A stretch of 64,000 nt of DNA from Streptomyces pinistramenti (GCF_020564935.1 NZ_JAJCXB010000004.1:1-64000); one strand, 5' to 3'. Positions 8,628-17,399 are shown, counted from the first letter of the stretch. Notes: generated by a model from the letters alone, not told the origin. Program-made: numbers and translations.

Positions 8628-9315
8628 GTGCGGACGGTCGGCAGGGGCAGGGTGTCGCTGGTCGAGTCCGCGACGGACGAGAGCCGCGGGCAGACGTGAC
8701 CGGCTCCTGGCCGGTCGGCAGCCGGATTCCGCCGGAGAGCGCGCTGTCCGAGACCGTCGGCGTCAGCCGGGCCTCGCTGCGCGAGGCCGTCCGTTCCCTG
8801 GTGCATGCGGGACTGCTGGAGCCCCGGCAGGGCGACGGCACGTTCGTGATCTCCGACGACGGCAGTGCCCTCGCGCTCCGCCGCCTGGAGCGCGCCGAAC
8901 TCACCCACGTCACCCAGGTACGCCGGGGCCTCGACGTGGTAGCCGCCCGGCAGGCCGCGAAGCGCCGTACAGCAGCCCAACTTGCCGGTATCGAGGAGGC
9001 GTTGGCCCGCCGCGGTGCCGCACTCGCCGCGCACGACGGCGACGCCTTCACCGCGGCCGACGCCGAGTTCCACATCCTGGTGCCGAAGCGGGCGCCACCC
9101 CGGTGCTCGCCGACCTCTACCGCTCGCTCAGCGCCGCGCTGCGCGAGGAACCGCGTCGCGCCGCCTGCCTGGACACCGCCACCGCCGCCCGCACCGACCC
9201 GCACTCCCGGCTCGCCGACGCGATCCGCGCCCAGGACCCGCAGGCGGCGGTGGACGCCGCCGTCCAGCCGCTCGCGGGCCATGTCCGCGACCTCGCCCTG
9301 CCGTTGGACGGCTGA
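8628..9315 (+). pseudogene. GntR/FadR-type transcriptional regulator broken by two frameshifts
   Basis: A FadR-like regulator can be rebuilt only by joining three frames. GTG at 8628, after GGGAGG, starts VRTVGRGRVSLVESATDES. The frame changes near 8694-8696 to the winged-helix part (GSRIPPESALSETVGVSRASLREAVRSL) and an FCD domain start. It changes again near 9082, where one G appears missing in FHILV-AEAG, and ends ...VRDLALPLDG at 9315. The rebuilt product is about 229 residues, normal for the family. Each break looks like a single lost base. Either the gene is decayed or the assembly has two indels. It is divergent from the receptor gene and convergent with the csn-like operon. Confidence 0.75.
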
Positions 9316-9343
9316 CGGCTGACGGCTGACGGCTGACGGCCGA
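9309..9343 (+). repeat. Heptanucleotide tandem repeat (CGGCTGA)n
   Basis: Four exact copies of CGGCTGA (9309-9336) are followed by one variant CGGCCGA (9337-9343). The first copy provides the stop codon of the regulator pseudogene. Because the unit is 7 bases and contains TGA, the successive TGA triplets at 9313, 9320 and 9327 close all three plus-strand frames. Confidence 0.9.
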
Positions 9344-9395
9344 CGGGACGCCGCAGGGCGCGGGCCGGACCGCCCACGCCCCTGCGGCACGCCTC

Positions 9396-10376
9396 CTACG
9401 CCCAGGACCCCCGCAGCCGCGCATAGGCATCGGCCGGAGCCTCCGCCCGGTCCAGCGCGTGCAGTGCGGCGCCCAGGACCGGGGGCGCGGTGACGACGTG
9501 CGCCACCGCCTTCGGCGCGCGCTCCGCGAGCAGCCGCACGATCCGGTCGTGCAGCAGCGGATGCCGGGCCGCCAGCACCCCGCCGCCGAGCACCACCCGG
9601 GTCTCCTCGCCGAGCAGGTCGAGCCGCTCCAGCGCGACCGAGGCCAGCAGCACCACCTCGTCGGCCTGCCGGGCGATGATCGCCCGCGCCACCGGGTCGC
9701 CCGCGGCGGCCACGTCGAACAGCAGCGGCGCCAGCTCGTGCCGCCGGTCGGGGATGCCGCGCAGGTGCAGCCCCTCGATCAGCTCCAGCATCGTGGCAAG
9801 ACCGAAGTGGGCGGGCAGCGCCCGTGCCAGCTCGCTCGGCTCGCCGCGGCCGTCCTCGGCCCGTGCCGCGTACCAGAGGGCCTCGTCGGCGAGGAAGCCG
9901 CCGCCGCCCCAGTCGCCGGAGAGCCGGCCGACGGAAGGGAATCGCGCGCTCGCCCCGGCCCGGCCGAGTCCCACCGCGTTGATGCCGGCCCCGCACACCA
10001 CGGCGACCCCCACCGGCGGCTCCCCGGTGTCCGGCAGGCCGGCCCGCAGCAGCGCGAAGGTGTCGTTGCCGACGGTCACCGACCGCGCCCACCCCCGGTC
10101 GCCGATCTCCGCGGCGAGCGCGGCCTCCTCGACCGGCAGGTCGGCGTTGGCGAGGTAGGCCGTGACATGGTCGACCGGTCCCTCGGTGCCGGCCTGCGCC
10201 AGCGCCGAAGCGACCAGGGGTGCCAGCACGTCGACCGCCCGCCCCGCCCCCACCGTCTGCGGCTGGAAGCCGCCGCCGCGCGCCGTGCCGAGCACGCTGC
10301 CGTCCGCGCCCACCAGGGCCACGTCGGTCTTGCTGTTGCCCGCGTCGATGGCGAGCGCCGTGCCGGTCAGGCCCAC
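9396..10376 (-). CDS. csnK: BadF/BadG-family amino-sugar kinase (CsnK-like)
   Basis: A 326-residue kinase of the acetate/sugar kinase/Hsp70 fold, family of N-acetylglucosamine kinase. Visible motifs: phosphate-1 loop AIDAGNSKTDVALV near the N-terminus, GNDTFALL, VAVVCGAGINAVG, the GDWGGGGFLADEAL loop and adenosine motif VVLGGGVL. It should phosphorylate an imported amino sugar or oligosaccharide with ATP in the cytosol. It is the last gene of the csn-like operon. Its GTG start (10376) overlaps the end of the GH4 gene by 10 bases. Substrate (glucosamine, GlcNAc or oligomer) cannot be read from sequence; the operon context favours glucosamine. Confidence 0.8.
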   Translation of the reverse strand: MGLTGTALAIDAGNSKTDVALVGADGSVLGTARGGGFQPQTVGAGRAVDVLAPLVASALAQAGTEGPVDHVTAYLANADLPVEEAALAAEIGDRGWARSVTVGNDTFALLRAGLPDTGEPPVGVAVVCGAGINAVGLGRAGASARFPSVGRLSGDWGGGGFLADEALWYAARAEDGRGEPSELARALPAHFGLATMLELIEGLHLRGIPDRRHELAPLLFDVAAAGDPVARAIIARQADEVVLLASVALERLDLLGEETRVVLGGGVLAARHPLLHDRIVRLLAERAPKAVAHVVTAPPVLGAALHALDRAEAPADAYARLRGSWA

Positions 10377-11620
10377 GTGAGGTGCTCCCGATTGTGTGCG
10401 ATCAGGTCGTCGGTCAGCTGGTCCGCGTACGCGATCTGGCCGATGAGGGGATGGGCGAGCAGGGCCTCGAAGACCCGGCCCCTGCCGCCCTTCAACGCCG
10501 CGTCCAGCGCCAGGTGTTCATAGGCCGTGACGTTCGCGACCAGCCCGGAGTACAGCGGCTCCAGCGGCCGTACCGGCAGCGGCGTGGCACCGGAGCCGTC
10601 CACTGCGGCCGGCACCTCGATCACCGCGTCGTCGGGGAGGAACGGCAGCGTCCCGTTGTTCAGGGTGTTCACCACCTGCACGTCGCCGGTGCCGCGCAGC
10701 AGCGAGGACGTCAGCGCCACCGCCGCCTCCGAGTAGAACGCCCCGCCGCGCTTGCCCAGCAGCTCCGGCTTCTCGTCCAGCGCCGGGTCGCCGTACATGT
10801 CGAGGAGCTGCTTCTCGATGGCCGCGACCTCGGCCGCCCGCGACGGCTTGCTGCGCAGCTCCCGTACGACCTCGTCGTGCTGGTAGTAGTAGCGCAGGTA
10901 GTACGACGGCACGACGCCAAGGCGGTCCACCAGCGCGCGCGGCATGTGCAGGTCGTCGGCGACCGCGTCGCCGTGCTCGGCGAGCAGCCGGGGCAGCACG
11001 TCCTCGCCGCCGACCCGTACCGCCCGCTCCCAGGTCAGATGGTTGAGGCCGACGTGCTCCAGCTCGACCTGGTCGGGGCGTACGCCCAGCAGCCGGGCGA
11101 ACTTGCGCTGGAAGCCGATGGCGACGTTGCAGAGGCCGACGGCCTTGTGCCCGTGGGTGAGCAGCGCCCGGGTGACGATCCCGACCGGGTTGGTGAAGTC
11201 CACGATCCAGGCGTCGGGGTTGCGGCGGCGCACCCGCTCGGCGATGTCCAGCACCGCGGGGACCGTGCGCAGCGCCTTGGCGAGGCCGCCCGCGCCGGTC
11301 GTCTCCTGGCCGACGCAGCCGCACTCCAGCGGCCAGGTCTCGTCCTGGTTGCGGGCCGCCTGCCCGCCGACCCGCAGCTGGAGCAGGACCGCGTCCGCGC
11401 CGTCCACCCCGGCATCCAGGTCCGAGGTCCACGAAATGCGGCCCGGGTGGCCCTGCTTGGCGAAGATCCGCCGGGCGAGGCCGCCGACCAGTTCAAGACG
11501 GTCGGTCGCCGGGTCGATGAGGACCAGTTCCTCCAGCGGCAGGACATCACGCAACCGCGCGAATCCGTCGATGAGTTCTGGGGTGTAGGTCGAACCTCCG
11601 CCGACCACTGCGAGCTTCAC
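10367..11620 (-). CDS. csnH: Glycoside hydrolase family 4 (6-phospho-glycosidase type, CsnH-like)
   Basis: A 417-residue NAD- and metal-dependent hydrolase of GH4. The N-terminus carries the dinucleotide loop VVGGGSTYTPELIDG. Further family marks are RVGGQAARNQDE, GQETTGAGGLAKALR, DFTNPVGIVTRALL, the metal-binding Cys in GLCNVAIG and the His in GLNHLTWE. GH4 enzymes of this subgroup split 6-phospho-beta-glucosides. With a kinase downstream and an ABC importer upstream, the likely order is import, phosphorylation, hydrolysis. The GTG start at 11620 follows the permease stop by 6 bases. The length is normal. Confidence 0.82.
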   Translation of the reverse strand: MKLAVVGGGSTYTPELIDGFARLRDVLPLEELVLIDPATDRLELVGGLARRIFAKQGHPGRISWTSDLDAGVDGADAVLLQLRVGGQAARNQDETWPLECGCVGQETTGAGGLAKALRTVPAVLDIAERVRRRNPDAWIVDFTNPVGIVTRALLTHGHKAVGLCNVAIGFQRKFARLLGVRPDQVELEHVGLNHLTWERAVRVGGEDVLPRLLAEHGDAVADDLHMPRALVDRLGVVPSYYLRYYYQHDEVVRELRSKPSRAAEVAAIEKQLLDMYGDPALDEKPELLGKRGGAFYSEAAVALTSSLLRGTGDVQVVNTLNNGTLPFLPDDAVIEVPAAVDGSGATPLPVRPLEPLYSGLVANVTAYEHLALDAALKGGRGRVFEALLAHPLIGQIAYADQLTDDLIAHNREHLTWA

Positions 11621-11626
11621 GATAAA

Positions 11627-12532
11627 TCAGCCCTTTACTCCGGTGAGAGTGACGCCTTCGACGAAGACCTTCTGAGCGAAAAAGAAAACGATGATGACCG
11701 GCGCCATGACCAGCAGCGTCGCCGCCATGGTCAGATTCCAGTCGACGCTGTGCGCGCTCTTGAACGATTCGAGCCCGTAGGAAAGCGTCCAGGCGCCGGG
11801 ATTCTGTGCCGCGTAGATCTGCGGGCCGAAATAGTCGTTCCAGCAGTAGAAGAACTGGAAGAGCGCGACGGCCGCGATGCCGGGCTTGGCCATCGGGACG
11901 ATGATCTTCAGCAGGGTGCGCAGCTCGCCGCAGCCGTCCACCTTCGCCGACTCGATGTACTCCTGCGGGATGGTCAGCAGGAACTGCCGCAGCAGGAAGA
12001 TCGAGTACGCGTCGCCGAACGCCATCGGGATGATTAGCGGCCACAGTGAGCCCGACAAATGCAGCTGCTGGGCCCACACCAGGTACATCGGGATCACGAT
12101 GACCTGCGGCGGCAGCATCATCGTGGAGATCACCAGGATCATCGCCGTTCGGCGGCCGCGGAAGCGGAACTTGGCCAGCGCGTACGCCACCGGGACCGCC
12201 GAGCAGACCGTGAACAGCGTGCCCAGGCCCGCGTACATCAGCGAGTTCTTCCACCAGTCCAGGAAGCCGGGGGTGTGGAAGACCGTCGCGTAGTTGGACC
12301 AGTTCCATTCGTGCGGCCACAGCTCGCCGCTCATCGCCTGGCCGTCGCTCATCACGGACGTCAGGAAGACGAAGACGAACGGCAGCACGAAGAAGAGCGC
12401 GGCGGCGACGGACACGGCGTGCACGGCGATCCAGTGCAGCAGCCGGCGGCGCCTGGCGCGCAGGGCGGGGCCGCGGTCGCCCGCCGGTGCGGGGGCGGGT
12501 GCGGTGCGGGGGCGCAGGGTCGTGGTGGTCAT
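11627..12532 (-). CDS. csnG: Carbohydrate ABC transporter permease (CsnG-like)
   Basis: A 301-residue inner-membrane permease of the MalG/DasC type with six predicted helices; the first follows a basic Arg-rich stretch at about residues 25-32. The EAA loop that contacts the ATPase is visible as EYIESAKVDGCGELRTLLKI. No ATPase gene is in this operon, so a shared MsiK-type ATPase encoded elsewhere probably powers uptake, as is known for Streptomyces sugar importers. It begins 6 bases after the stop of the other permease. Confidence 0.88.
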   Translation of the reverse strand: MTTTTLRPRTAPAPAPAGDRGPALRARRRRLLHWIAVHAVSVAAALFFVLPFVFVFLTSVMSDGQAMSGELWPHEWNWSNYATVFHTPGFLDWWKNSLMYAGLGTLFTVCSAVPVAYALAKFRFRGRRTAMILVISTMMLPPQVIVIPMYLVWAQQLHLSGSLWPLIIPMAFGDAYSIFLLRQFLLTIPQEYIESAKVDGCGELRTLLKIIVPMAKPGIAAVALFQFFYCWNDYFGPQIYAAQNPGAWTLSYGLESFKSAHSVDWNLTMAATLLVMAPVIIVFFFAQKVFVEGVTLTGVKG

Positions 12533-12538
12533 GTCGGA

Positions 12539-13489
12539 TCAGTCCTCCGCCGCAAGCAGGCCGGCGCGCTTGCGCATCAGCAGGGTGGTGACGCCCATGG
12601 CGATGACGAAGAGCACGAGCGAGAGCACGCACGCCGCGCCGGTGTTGAAGTTCTGGAAGCCCAGGGAGTAGACGAGCTGGGGGACGGTGAGGGTGGAGTG
12701 GTCCGGGTAGCCGGGCTGGATCACCGTGCCGGGGCCGAAGGTGATGCCGGAGGCGAGCTTCCCGGCGACCAGCGCCTGCGTGTAGTACTGCATGGTCTGC
12801 ACGACGCCGGTGACCACGGCGAACATCACGATGGGCGTGATGGCGGGCCAGGTGACGTAGCGGAACTTCCCCCACGCGCCGGCTCCGTCCAGCTCCGCCG
12901 CCTCGTACTGCTCCTTGGGCACGTCGAGCAGCGCCGCCATGAAGATCACCATCAGGTCGCCGATGCCCCACAGCGAGAGCATGACCAGTGACGGTTTGGC
13001 CCAGTCGGGATCGTTGAACCAGGAGGGCGCGTGGATGCCGATGGCGCCCAGGATCTCGTTGACCGGCCCGGTGCCGGGGTTGAGCAGGAAGACGAAGGCG
13101 ACGGTCGCGGCGACCGGCGGGGCCAGATACGGCAGGTAGAACGCCGTGCGGAAGAAGCCGACCCCCGACTTGATCTTGGTGACCAGCATGCCGATGCCGA
13201 GCCCGAACACCACCCGCAGCGCGACCATCACCACGACCAGCCACAGCGTGTTCCACAGGGCAGGACCGAAGAGCGGCATCTGCGTCAGCACGTATTTCCA
13301 GTTCTTGAGCCCGACGAAATCGGGCTGCTCGATCTGGTTGTAGTGCATGAACGAGAAATAGACGGTGGCGATCAGCGGATAGCCGAAGAAGACCGTGAAG
13401 CCGACCAGCCAGGGGGAGAGGAAGCCGAGTGTGCGCAGCCGTTCGCGGGTGTGCTTGCGGCGCAGCGCGGGCGCGGGAGGGAGTGCCAT
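12539..13489 (-). CDS. csnF: Carbohydrate ABC transporter permease (CsnF-like)
   Basis: A 316-residue permease of the MalF/MsmF type and partner of the next permease. Six membrane helices are predicted, starting at about residue 20 (LGFLSPWLVGFTVFFGYPLI). The coupling loop is seen as EQYEAAELDGAGAWGKFRYV. It lies between the binding-protein gene (12 bases upstream) and the second permease, a classic sugar importer layout. Confidence 0.88.
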   Translation of the reverse strand: MALPPAPALRRKHTRERLRTLGFLSPWLVGFTVFFGYPLIATVYFSFMHYNQIEQPDFVGLKNWKYVLTQMPLFGPALWNTLWLVVVMVALRVVFGLGIGMLVTKIKSGVGFFRTAFYLPYLAPPVAATVAFVFLLNPGTGPVNEILGAIGIHAPSWFNDPDWAKPSLVMLSLWGIGDLMVIFMAALLDVPKEQYEAAELDGAGAWGKFRYVTWPAITPIVMFAVVTGVVQTMQYYTQALVAGKLASGITFGPGTVIQPGYPDHSTLTVPQLVYSLGFQNFNTGAACVLSLVLFVIAMGVTTLLMRKRAGLLAAED

Positions 13490-13501
13490 GGCGAGGCTCC
13501 G

Positions 13502-14842
13502 TCAGTTCTCGGACTGGAGATTGTCGGCGTCTATCTGCGCGTCGAGCCGGCGCAGTCCCTTGTCGAGGTCGGGGACCTTGCCCGCCTCCACGTCGTACGA
13601 GAAGTCCTGAAAGGTGGTGACGTACTGGCCGCCGTTGTTGGAGGGCGGCATCGCGGTGCTGTGCGGGTCCTGCGCGATGTCGATGAAGGTGCGGAACGCC
13701 GGATCGGCGTGCAGCTTCGGCGACTTGAGGGCCGCGAACGTCGACGGCACGTTGTGGATGTCGTTGGCGAAACGCACCACCTGATCGGTGTCCACCGTCA
13801 GGAACTTCACGAATTCCCAGGCCGCGTTCTGGTGCCGGCTGCTGTGCGCGATGCCGGCGACCGTGCCGGTGAGATAGCCGCGCCCGTACGTGTCCTCCTG
13901 GTCGTCGGGTACCGGCAGCGGCGCCGTCCCCCAGTGGAACTTCGCCTTGTCGTCCTTGAGCATCAGGCCACGCCATTCCCCGTCCAGATGCATCGCCACC
14001 CGCTGCGTCAGAAACGCGCTCTGCGAGGACATTTCCTCACCGAATTGGGAGCGGAACTTCTCAAGCGCTGCATAACCGCCCTGCTCCTTGATCAGCGCCA
14101 GCTGGGTCTCGTAGAACTGCTTGCTGCGCGGGTCCTTCGCCAGCGCGGCTTTGCCCTTGCTGTCGAAGTATTTCGGGCCCCACTGCCCGAAGAACCGGTC
14201 CGGACTGTTCTCGTACAGACGGAAGTTGGGCATGAATCCGACCCGCTTGTACGAGCCGTCCTGGTGCCGATCGGTGAGCTTGGCCGCGTCCCGCCGGAAT
14301 TCCGACATCGTCCGCGGCGGCCGCTTGATCCCGGCTTCCTCGAACGCGTCCTTGTTGTAGTACAGGCCGAAGGAGTCGGCCAGCAGCGGCAGCGCACACT
14401 GCTTTCCCTCGTACTGCGTGTAGTCGAGAAAGGTCTTCGGGAAGACCTTCTCCTTCTGCACACCCGTCTTCTTCATGAACGGGTCGAGATCCGCCCACGT
14501 CCCCGACGAGCAGTACTGCCCGACATTGTTGGTGGTGAACGACGACACCACGTCGGGCGCGTCGTCCCCGCCGGCCCGCAGCGACTGGTTCATCGTCTCG
14601 TCGGTGACATTACCGACGGACTTCACCTTGATGTTGGGGTGAAGTTTCTCGAAGCGGGCGATGCTGTCGTTGACCGCCTTCACCTCCGCCCGATCCGACC
14701 AGCCGTGCCAGAACTTCAGCGTGACCGGCTTCGTCGGATCGTCACGGTCGCTGCCGACACTCGGATTGGCGCAGCCCGAGACCAGCAGCCCGGCGCCGGC
14801 CAGCGCCACGGACAGGCAGATGCGCATGCGCGGCAGCGGCAT
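13502..14842 (-). CDS. csnE: Sugar-binding lipoprotein of an ABC importer (CsnE-like)
   Basis: A 446-residue extracellular binding protein. A signal peptide ends in lipobox VSGC with C24 as the lipidated residue. The mature part has the family-1 fold (VTLKFWHGWSDRAEV, PDVVSSFTTNNVGQY, ...AWEFVKFLTVDTDQV). It should capture oligosaccharides and deliver them to the two permeases encoded just downstream. Its ATG start at 14842 is preceded by AAAGGAAG. The 116 bases upstream separate it from the ROK regulator gene, and I see no GGAAACTTTCC-type site in them, so it may be read from the regulator promoter. Confidence 0.88.
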   Translation of the reverse strand: MPLPRMRICLSVALAGAGLLVSGCANPSVGSDRDDPTKPVTLKFWHGWSDRAEVKAVNDSIARFEKLHPNIKVKSVGNVTDETMNQSLRAGGDDAPDVVSSFTTNNVGQYCSSGTWADLDPFMKKTGVQKEKVFPKTFLDYTQYEGKQCALPLLADSFGLYYNKDAFEEAGIKRPPRTMSEFRRDAAKLTDRHQDGSYKRVGFMPNFRLYENSPDRFFGQWGPKYFDSKGKAALAKDPRSKQFYETQLALIKEQGGYAALEKFRSQFGEEMSSQSAFLTQRVAMHLDGEWRGLMLKDDKAKFHWGTAPLPVPDDQEDTYGRGYLTGTVAGIAHSSRHQNAAWEFVKFLTVDTDQVVRFANDIHNVPSTFAALKSPKLHADPAFRTFIDIAQDPHSTAMPPSNNGGQYVTTFQDFSYDVEAGKVPDLDKGLRRLDAQIDADNLQSEN

Positions 14843-14958
14843 GGCGTACTTCCTTTACGGCAGGGGGAGTTGACGTGGTGCGGCAAGAGCGGAGGTGCGG
14901 ACGTGCGGGGGCGTGCCCGACCCGGAAGGCGGGGCGGGCAGGTACGGGGATGCGGCCG

Positions 14959-16155
14959 TCAAGCCGTGTCGAAGACGACATCGCGGGCGGCGGCGAGCGC
15001 CGTGCGCAGCGCGCCCGTGAGGATCGGGTTTCCGTCGAGACGGCTGATGCGCAGCTCGGGCCGTGGCAGCGCGAGCCCGGTGAACTCCTCCTCGACCAGC
15101 TGCCGCAGCGCTTCCCCGCCCGCCTGCGCGACCTCGCCCGACAGCACCACGAGACGCGGGTCGACGACGGCCACCACGGCGGCGATGCCGGTGGCGAGCC
15201 GGCGCGCCACCTCGGCCCGTACGTCCTCGTGACGCAGCGCCTCCGCGACGGTGTGCACGTCGGCGGATCCGTACTGCCGCGCCAGTTCCACCACGCTCGG
15301 CGAGCCGACCAGCCGCTGGAAGCCGCCGCCGCCGTCCGGCTGCGCCGCGCTGCGGTCGCCGCCGCGGGCCAGCGGCGCGCCGGGCAGCGGCATGTAGCCG
15401 ACCTCGCCCGCGCCGCCGGTGGCGCCGCGCAGCAGCTGGCCGTCCAGCACGATGGCGGCGCCGACCCCCTCGTCGGCCCACAGCAGCACGAAGTCGTCGA
15501 AGTCCTGTGCGGCGCCGTCGTGTTGCTCGGCGACGGCCGCCAGATTCACGTCGTTCTCGATCACGATCGGCGTGCCCAGCACCTCGGCCAGCTCCTCCTG
15601 GAGCGCCCTGGAGTGCCAGCCCGGCAGATGGGGCGCGTAGCGCAGCACTCCGGTCTGCGGATCCAGCGCGCCCGGCGTGCCGATCACCGCGCCGTGCAGC
15701 GCCTCCCGCCCAAGCCCTGCCTCGACGAGCGCGCCGTCGACGGCAGCCGCCACCAGTTGCGCGGTCCGGTGCGGCACGTTCTCGGCCACCGCGTCCGTAC
15801 CGACCCGCGCCCGACCGCGCACCTCCCCGGCGATGTCGGCCACGGCCGCCGTGATCCCCTCCTGATCCACGGCGAGCGCGACGACCTGTGCCGCGCACGG
15901 ATCGACCTCGTACAGCTGGGCGTTGGGCCCCGGCCGCCCGGTCACGTTCCCGGTCGTACGCACAAGGCCGACGGCCTCCAGCCTGGCCAGCAACTGCGAG
16001 GCGGTCGGCTTCGAAAGGCCGGTCAGCTCGCCGACCTGGGTGCGGGTCAACGGCCCCTGCGAGACGAGGAGATCGAGGGCGGCCCGGTCGTTCATGGCCC
16101 GCAACACCCGGGGCGTCCCGGGCATCCCCTGTACTCCCTGCCCCGCTCCTGCCAT
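14959..16155 (-). CDS. csnR: ROK-family transcriptional repressor (CsnR-like)
   Basis: A 398-residue ROK protein. The N-terminal winged helix (about 18-75; LTRTQVGELTGLSKPTASQLLARLE) is followed by a ROK sugar-binding domain with IGTPGALDP, ENDVNLAAVAE and GATGGAGEVGYM. The usual zinc-binding CxCGxxGC motif is absent. The place at the head of a sugar ABC/GH4/kinase operon matches CsnR of S. coelicolor and S. lividans, which represses chitosanase and its own operon until glucosamine oligomers arrive. The start could also be the internal ATG at 16125, which has a better AGGGAG site. A palindrome at 16210-16220 lies in its promoter region. Confidence 0.82.
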   Translation of the reverse strand: MAGAGQGVQGMPGTPRVLRAMNDRAALDLLVSQGPLTRTQVGELTGLSKPTASQLLARLEAVGLVRTTGNVTGRPGPNAQLYEVDPCAAQVVALAVDQEGITAAVADIAGEVRGRARVGTDAVAENVPHRTAQLVAAAVDGALVEAGLGREALHGAVIGTPGALDPQTGVLRYAPHLPGWHSRALQEELAEVLGTPIVIENDVNLAAVAEQHDGAAQDFDDFVLLWADEGVGAAIVLDGQLLRGATGGAGEVGYMPLPGAPLARGGDRSAAQPDGGGGFQRLVGSPSVVELARQYGSADVHTVAEALRHEDVRAEVARRLATGIAAVVAVVDPRLVVLSGEVAQAGGEALRQLVEEEFTGLALPRPELRISRLDGNPILTGALRTALAAARDVVFDTA

Positions 16156-16209
16156 GACCGCCCACGCCCCGTCCCCGGCGTTCCTCCCGGACCGCCGCGC
16201 CGTCTGTTA

Positions 16210-16220
16210 GGAAACTTTCC
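16210..16220. promoter_or_regulatory. GGAAACTTTCC palindrome, candidate CsnR/ROK operator
   Basis: GGAAA-C-TTTCC is a perfect inverted repeat around one base, 55 bases upstream of the ROK regulator start. ROK repressors of Streptomyces, including CsnR at the chitosanase gene, are known to bind palindromes of this kind. It would autoregulate csnR and the operon behind it. Confidence 0.7.
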
Positions 16221-16303
16221 AATCGGTGACAGGAAGGTAGGTCGTGGGCCGGTGAGCCGTCAATGGTTTCGGCGGGTCGACTTTGCGCGTGCGCCCCCCG
16301 CAA

Positions 16304-16342
16304 AAGGCCCGCGCGCCACGGGGTACGTGGCGCGCGGGCCTT
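16304..16342. terminator. Hairpin terminator after the DUF397 gene
   Basis: Arms 16304-16319 and 16327-16342 pair perfectly (16 bp) around a 7-base loop. It lies just past the stop of the DUF397 gene on the minus strand, so it would end that transcript. Confidence 0.8.
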
Positions 16343-16362
16343 CGGGCCTGTTCCGGGTGGGC

Positions 16363-16572
16363 TCAGCTCGTGAACCCGTCCCCCTTGACGACCGTCACGA
16401 ACGCCGACCAGCCGGCGGCGGCGAAGACGAGCGCGGGACCTGCCGGGTTCTTGCTGTCGCGGACGGGGACGATGCCGGGGTGGCCGTCGGCCACCTCGAT
16501 GCAGCTGCCGCCTTCGCCGTTGCTGTAGCTGCTCTTGCGCCAGCGCGCGGTGCTCAGCTCGTTCTGGTTCAT
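16363..16572 (-). CDS. DUF397 small protein
   Basis: A 69-residue protein with the DUF397 core: WRKSSYSNGEGGSCIEVA, VPVRDSKNP and AGWSAFVTVVK. In Streptomyces these small proteins pair with an HTH/DUF5753 regulator, and some pairs (such as those related to WhiJ) influence development or act as toxin-antitoxin-like units. The ATG overlaps the stop of the regulator by four bases (ATGA, 16569-16572), so the two are made together. Confidence 0.9.
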   Translation of the reverse strand: MNQNELSTARWRKSSYSNGEGGSCIEVADGHPGIVPVRDSKNPAGPALVFAAAGWSAFVTVVKGDGFTS

Positions 16573-17399
16573 CGTCTGTAGTCCTCCGCCGCCGATTCGA
16601 TCAGGGCCAGGGACGCCTCCGGCGATAGTGCGGCGACCCTGAGCAGATCGTAGGCACGCTGGGCCCGCTTCACCACAGCCGGATCATCCAGCAGCGTTCC
16701 CGAAAACGAGGTCTCTGTATAGGCAGTTGGCGGCGCATCGTCGAACTCCAGGAGCGTCAGCATCCCGCTCATGGACGCATGGGCTCCTGCCGCGTGCGGG
16801 AGTACTACCACCACGACGTTGCGTTCCCGCACCAGCGTGGCGATGTGCTCCAACTGCTCTGCCATCGCGGCACGCCCGCCAGCTGGCGTACGAATCGTGT
16901 TCTCGTGCAGGACCACCCAATACTCGGGGCGTGCAGCGTCCTGCAGTATGGTCGCCCGCTCCAGCCGTGCCGTCACCATCCCCTTCACGTACGCGTCGGT
17001 GACGAACGGGTTCGCCGCGATCGTGACGGCTCGCGCGTACGCGGCGGTTTGCAGGAGCCCCGGAACCACGGTGGGTGCGAACTCGCAGATCTTGGTCGCC
17101 AGCGTCTCCAACTCCGCCATCTGCGCAAAGTAATCCGCATACCGCTTGTCGTCGATCAGCTTGCGCCAGGTCCGTTCGAAAAAGCCCTCGGTTTGTAGAA
17201 CTTCATCGATCCGGATCGCCACGTCCAACTGCGGGCGGCGAATCGCCTGCTCGAACTGGCCGATGTAGCCGCCGGATACGAATACCAGGAGCCCCAGGCC
17301 GTCCTGGGTGAGGCCCGCGTTCTCTCTCCGCCGCTTCAATTCCGTGCCGAAGAACTCCCAGGCGGCCTGTTGTTGGCTGCTCCGTGGACCTTTGGCCAT
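16569..17399 (-). CDS. HTH (XRE) regulator with DUF5753, Scr1/WhiJ type
   Basis: A 276-residue DNA-binding protein. An XRE helix-turn-helix is at about 15-70 (ELKRRRENAGLTQDGLGLLV, SGGYIGQFEQAIRRP). The DUF5753 domain follows (FAPTVVPGLLQTAAYAR, VVLHENTIRTPAGG, AHASMSGMLTLLEF). This family is abundant in Streptomyces and normally pairs with a DUF397 protein, as here. Targets cannot be predicted. Confidence 0.9.
   Translation of the reverse strand: MAKGPRSSQQQAAWEFFGTELKRRRENAGLTQDGLGLLVFVSGGYIGQFEQAIRRPQLDVAIRIDEVLQTEGFFERTWRKLIDDKRYADYFAQMAELETLATKICEFAPTVVPGLLQTAAYARAVTIAANPFVTDAYVKGMVTARLERATILQDAARPEYWVVLHENTIRTPAGGRAAMAEQLEHIATLVRERNVVVVVLPHAAGAHASMSGMLTLLEFDDAPPTAYTETSFSGTLLDDPAVVKRAQRAYDLLRVAALSPEASLALIESAAEDYRR

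Noticed and set aside
6004..10092. A 1362-codon open frame on the minus strand
   Set aside because: Only its last 335 codons (the binding protein) are real. The rest runs antisense to, or out of frame with, the receptor, regulator and kinase genes and is Arg/Gly/Ala-rich shadow sequence.
11547..13976. An 809-codon minus-strand frame over the csn permeases
   Set aside because: The two permeases and the binding protein in the other frames have clear family motifs; this one is a shadow.
9337..14958. DasR sites in the amino-sugar operon
   Set aside because: I looked for the ACTGGTCTAGACCACT-like pattern between the genes and found none; the ROK-type palindrome is the only operator-like site.
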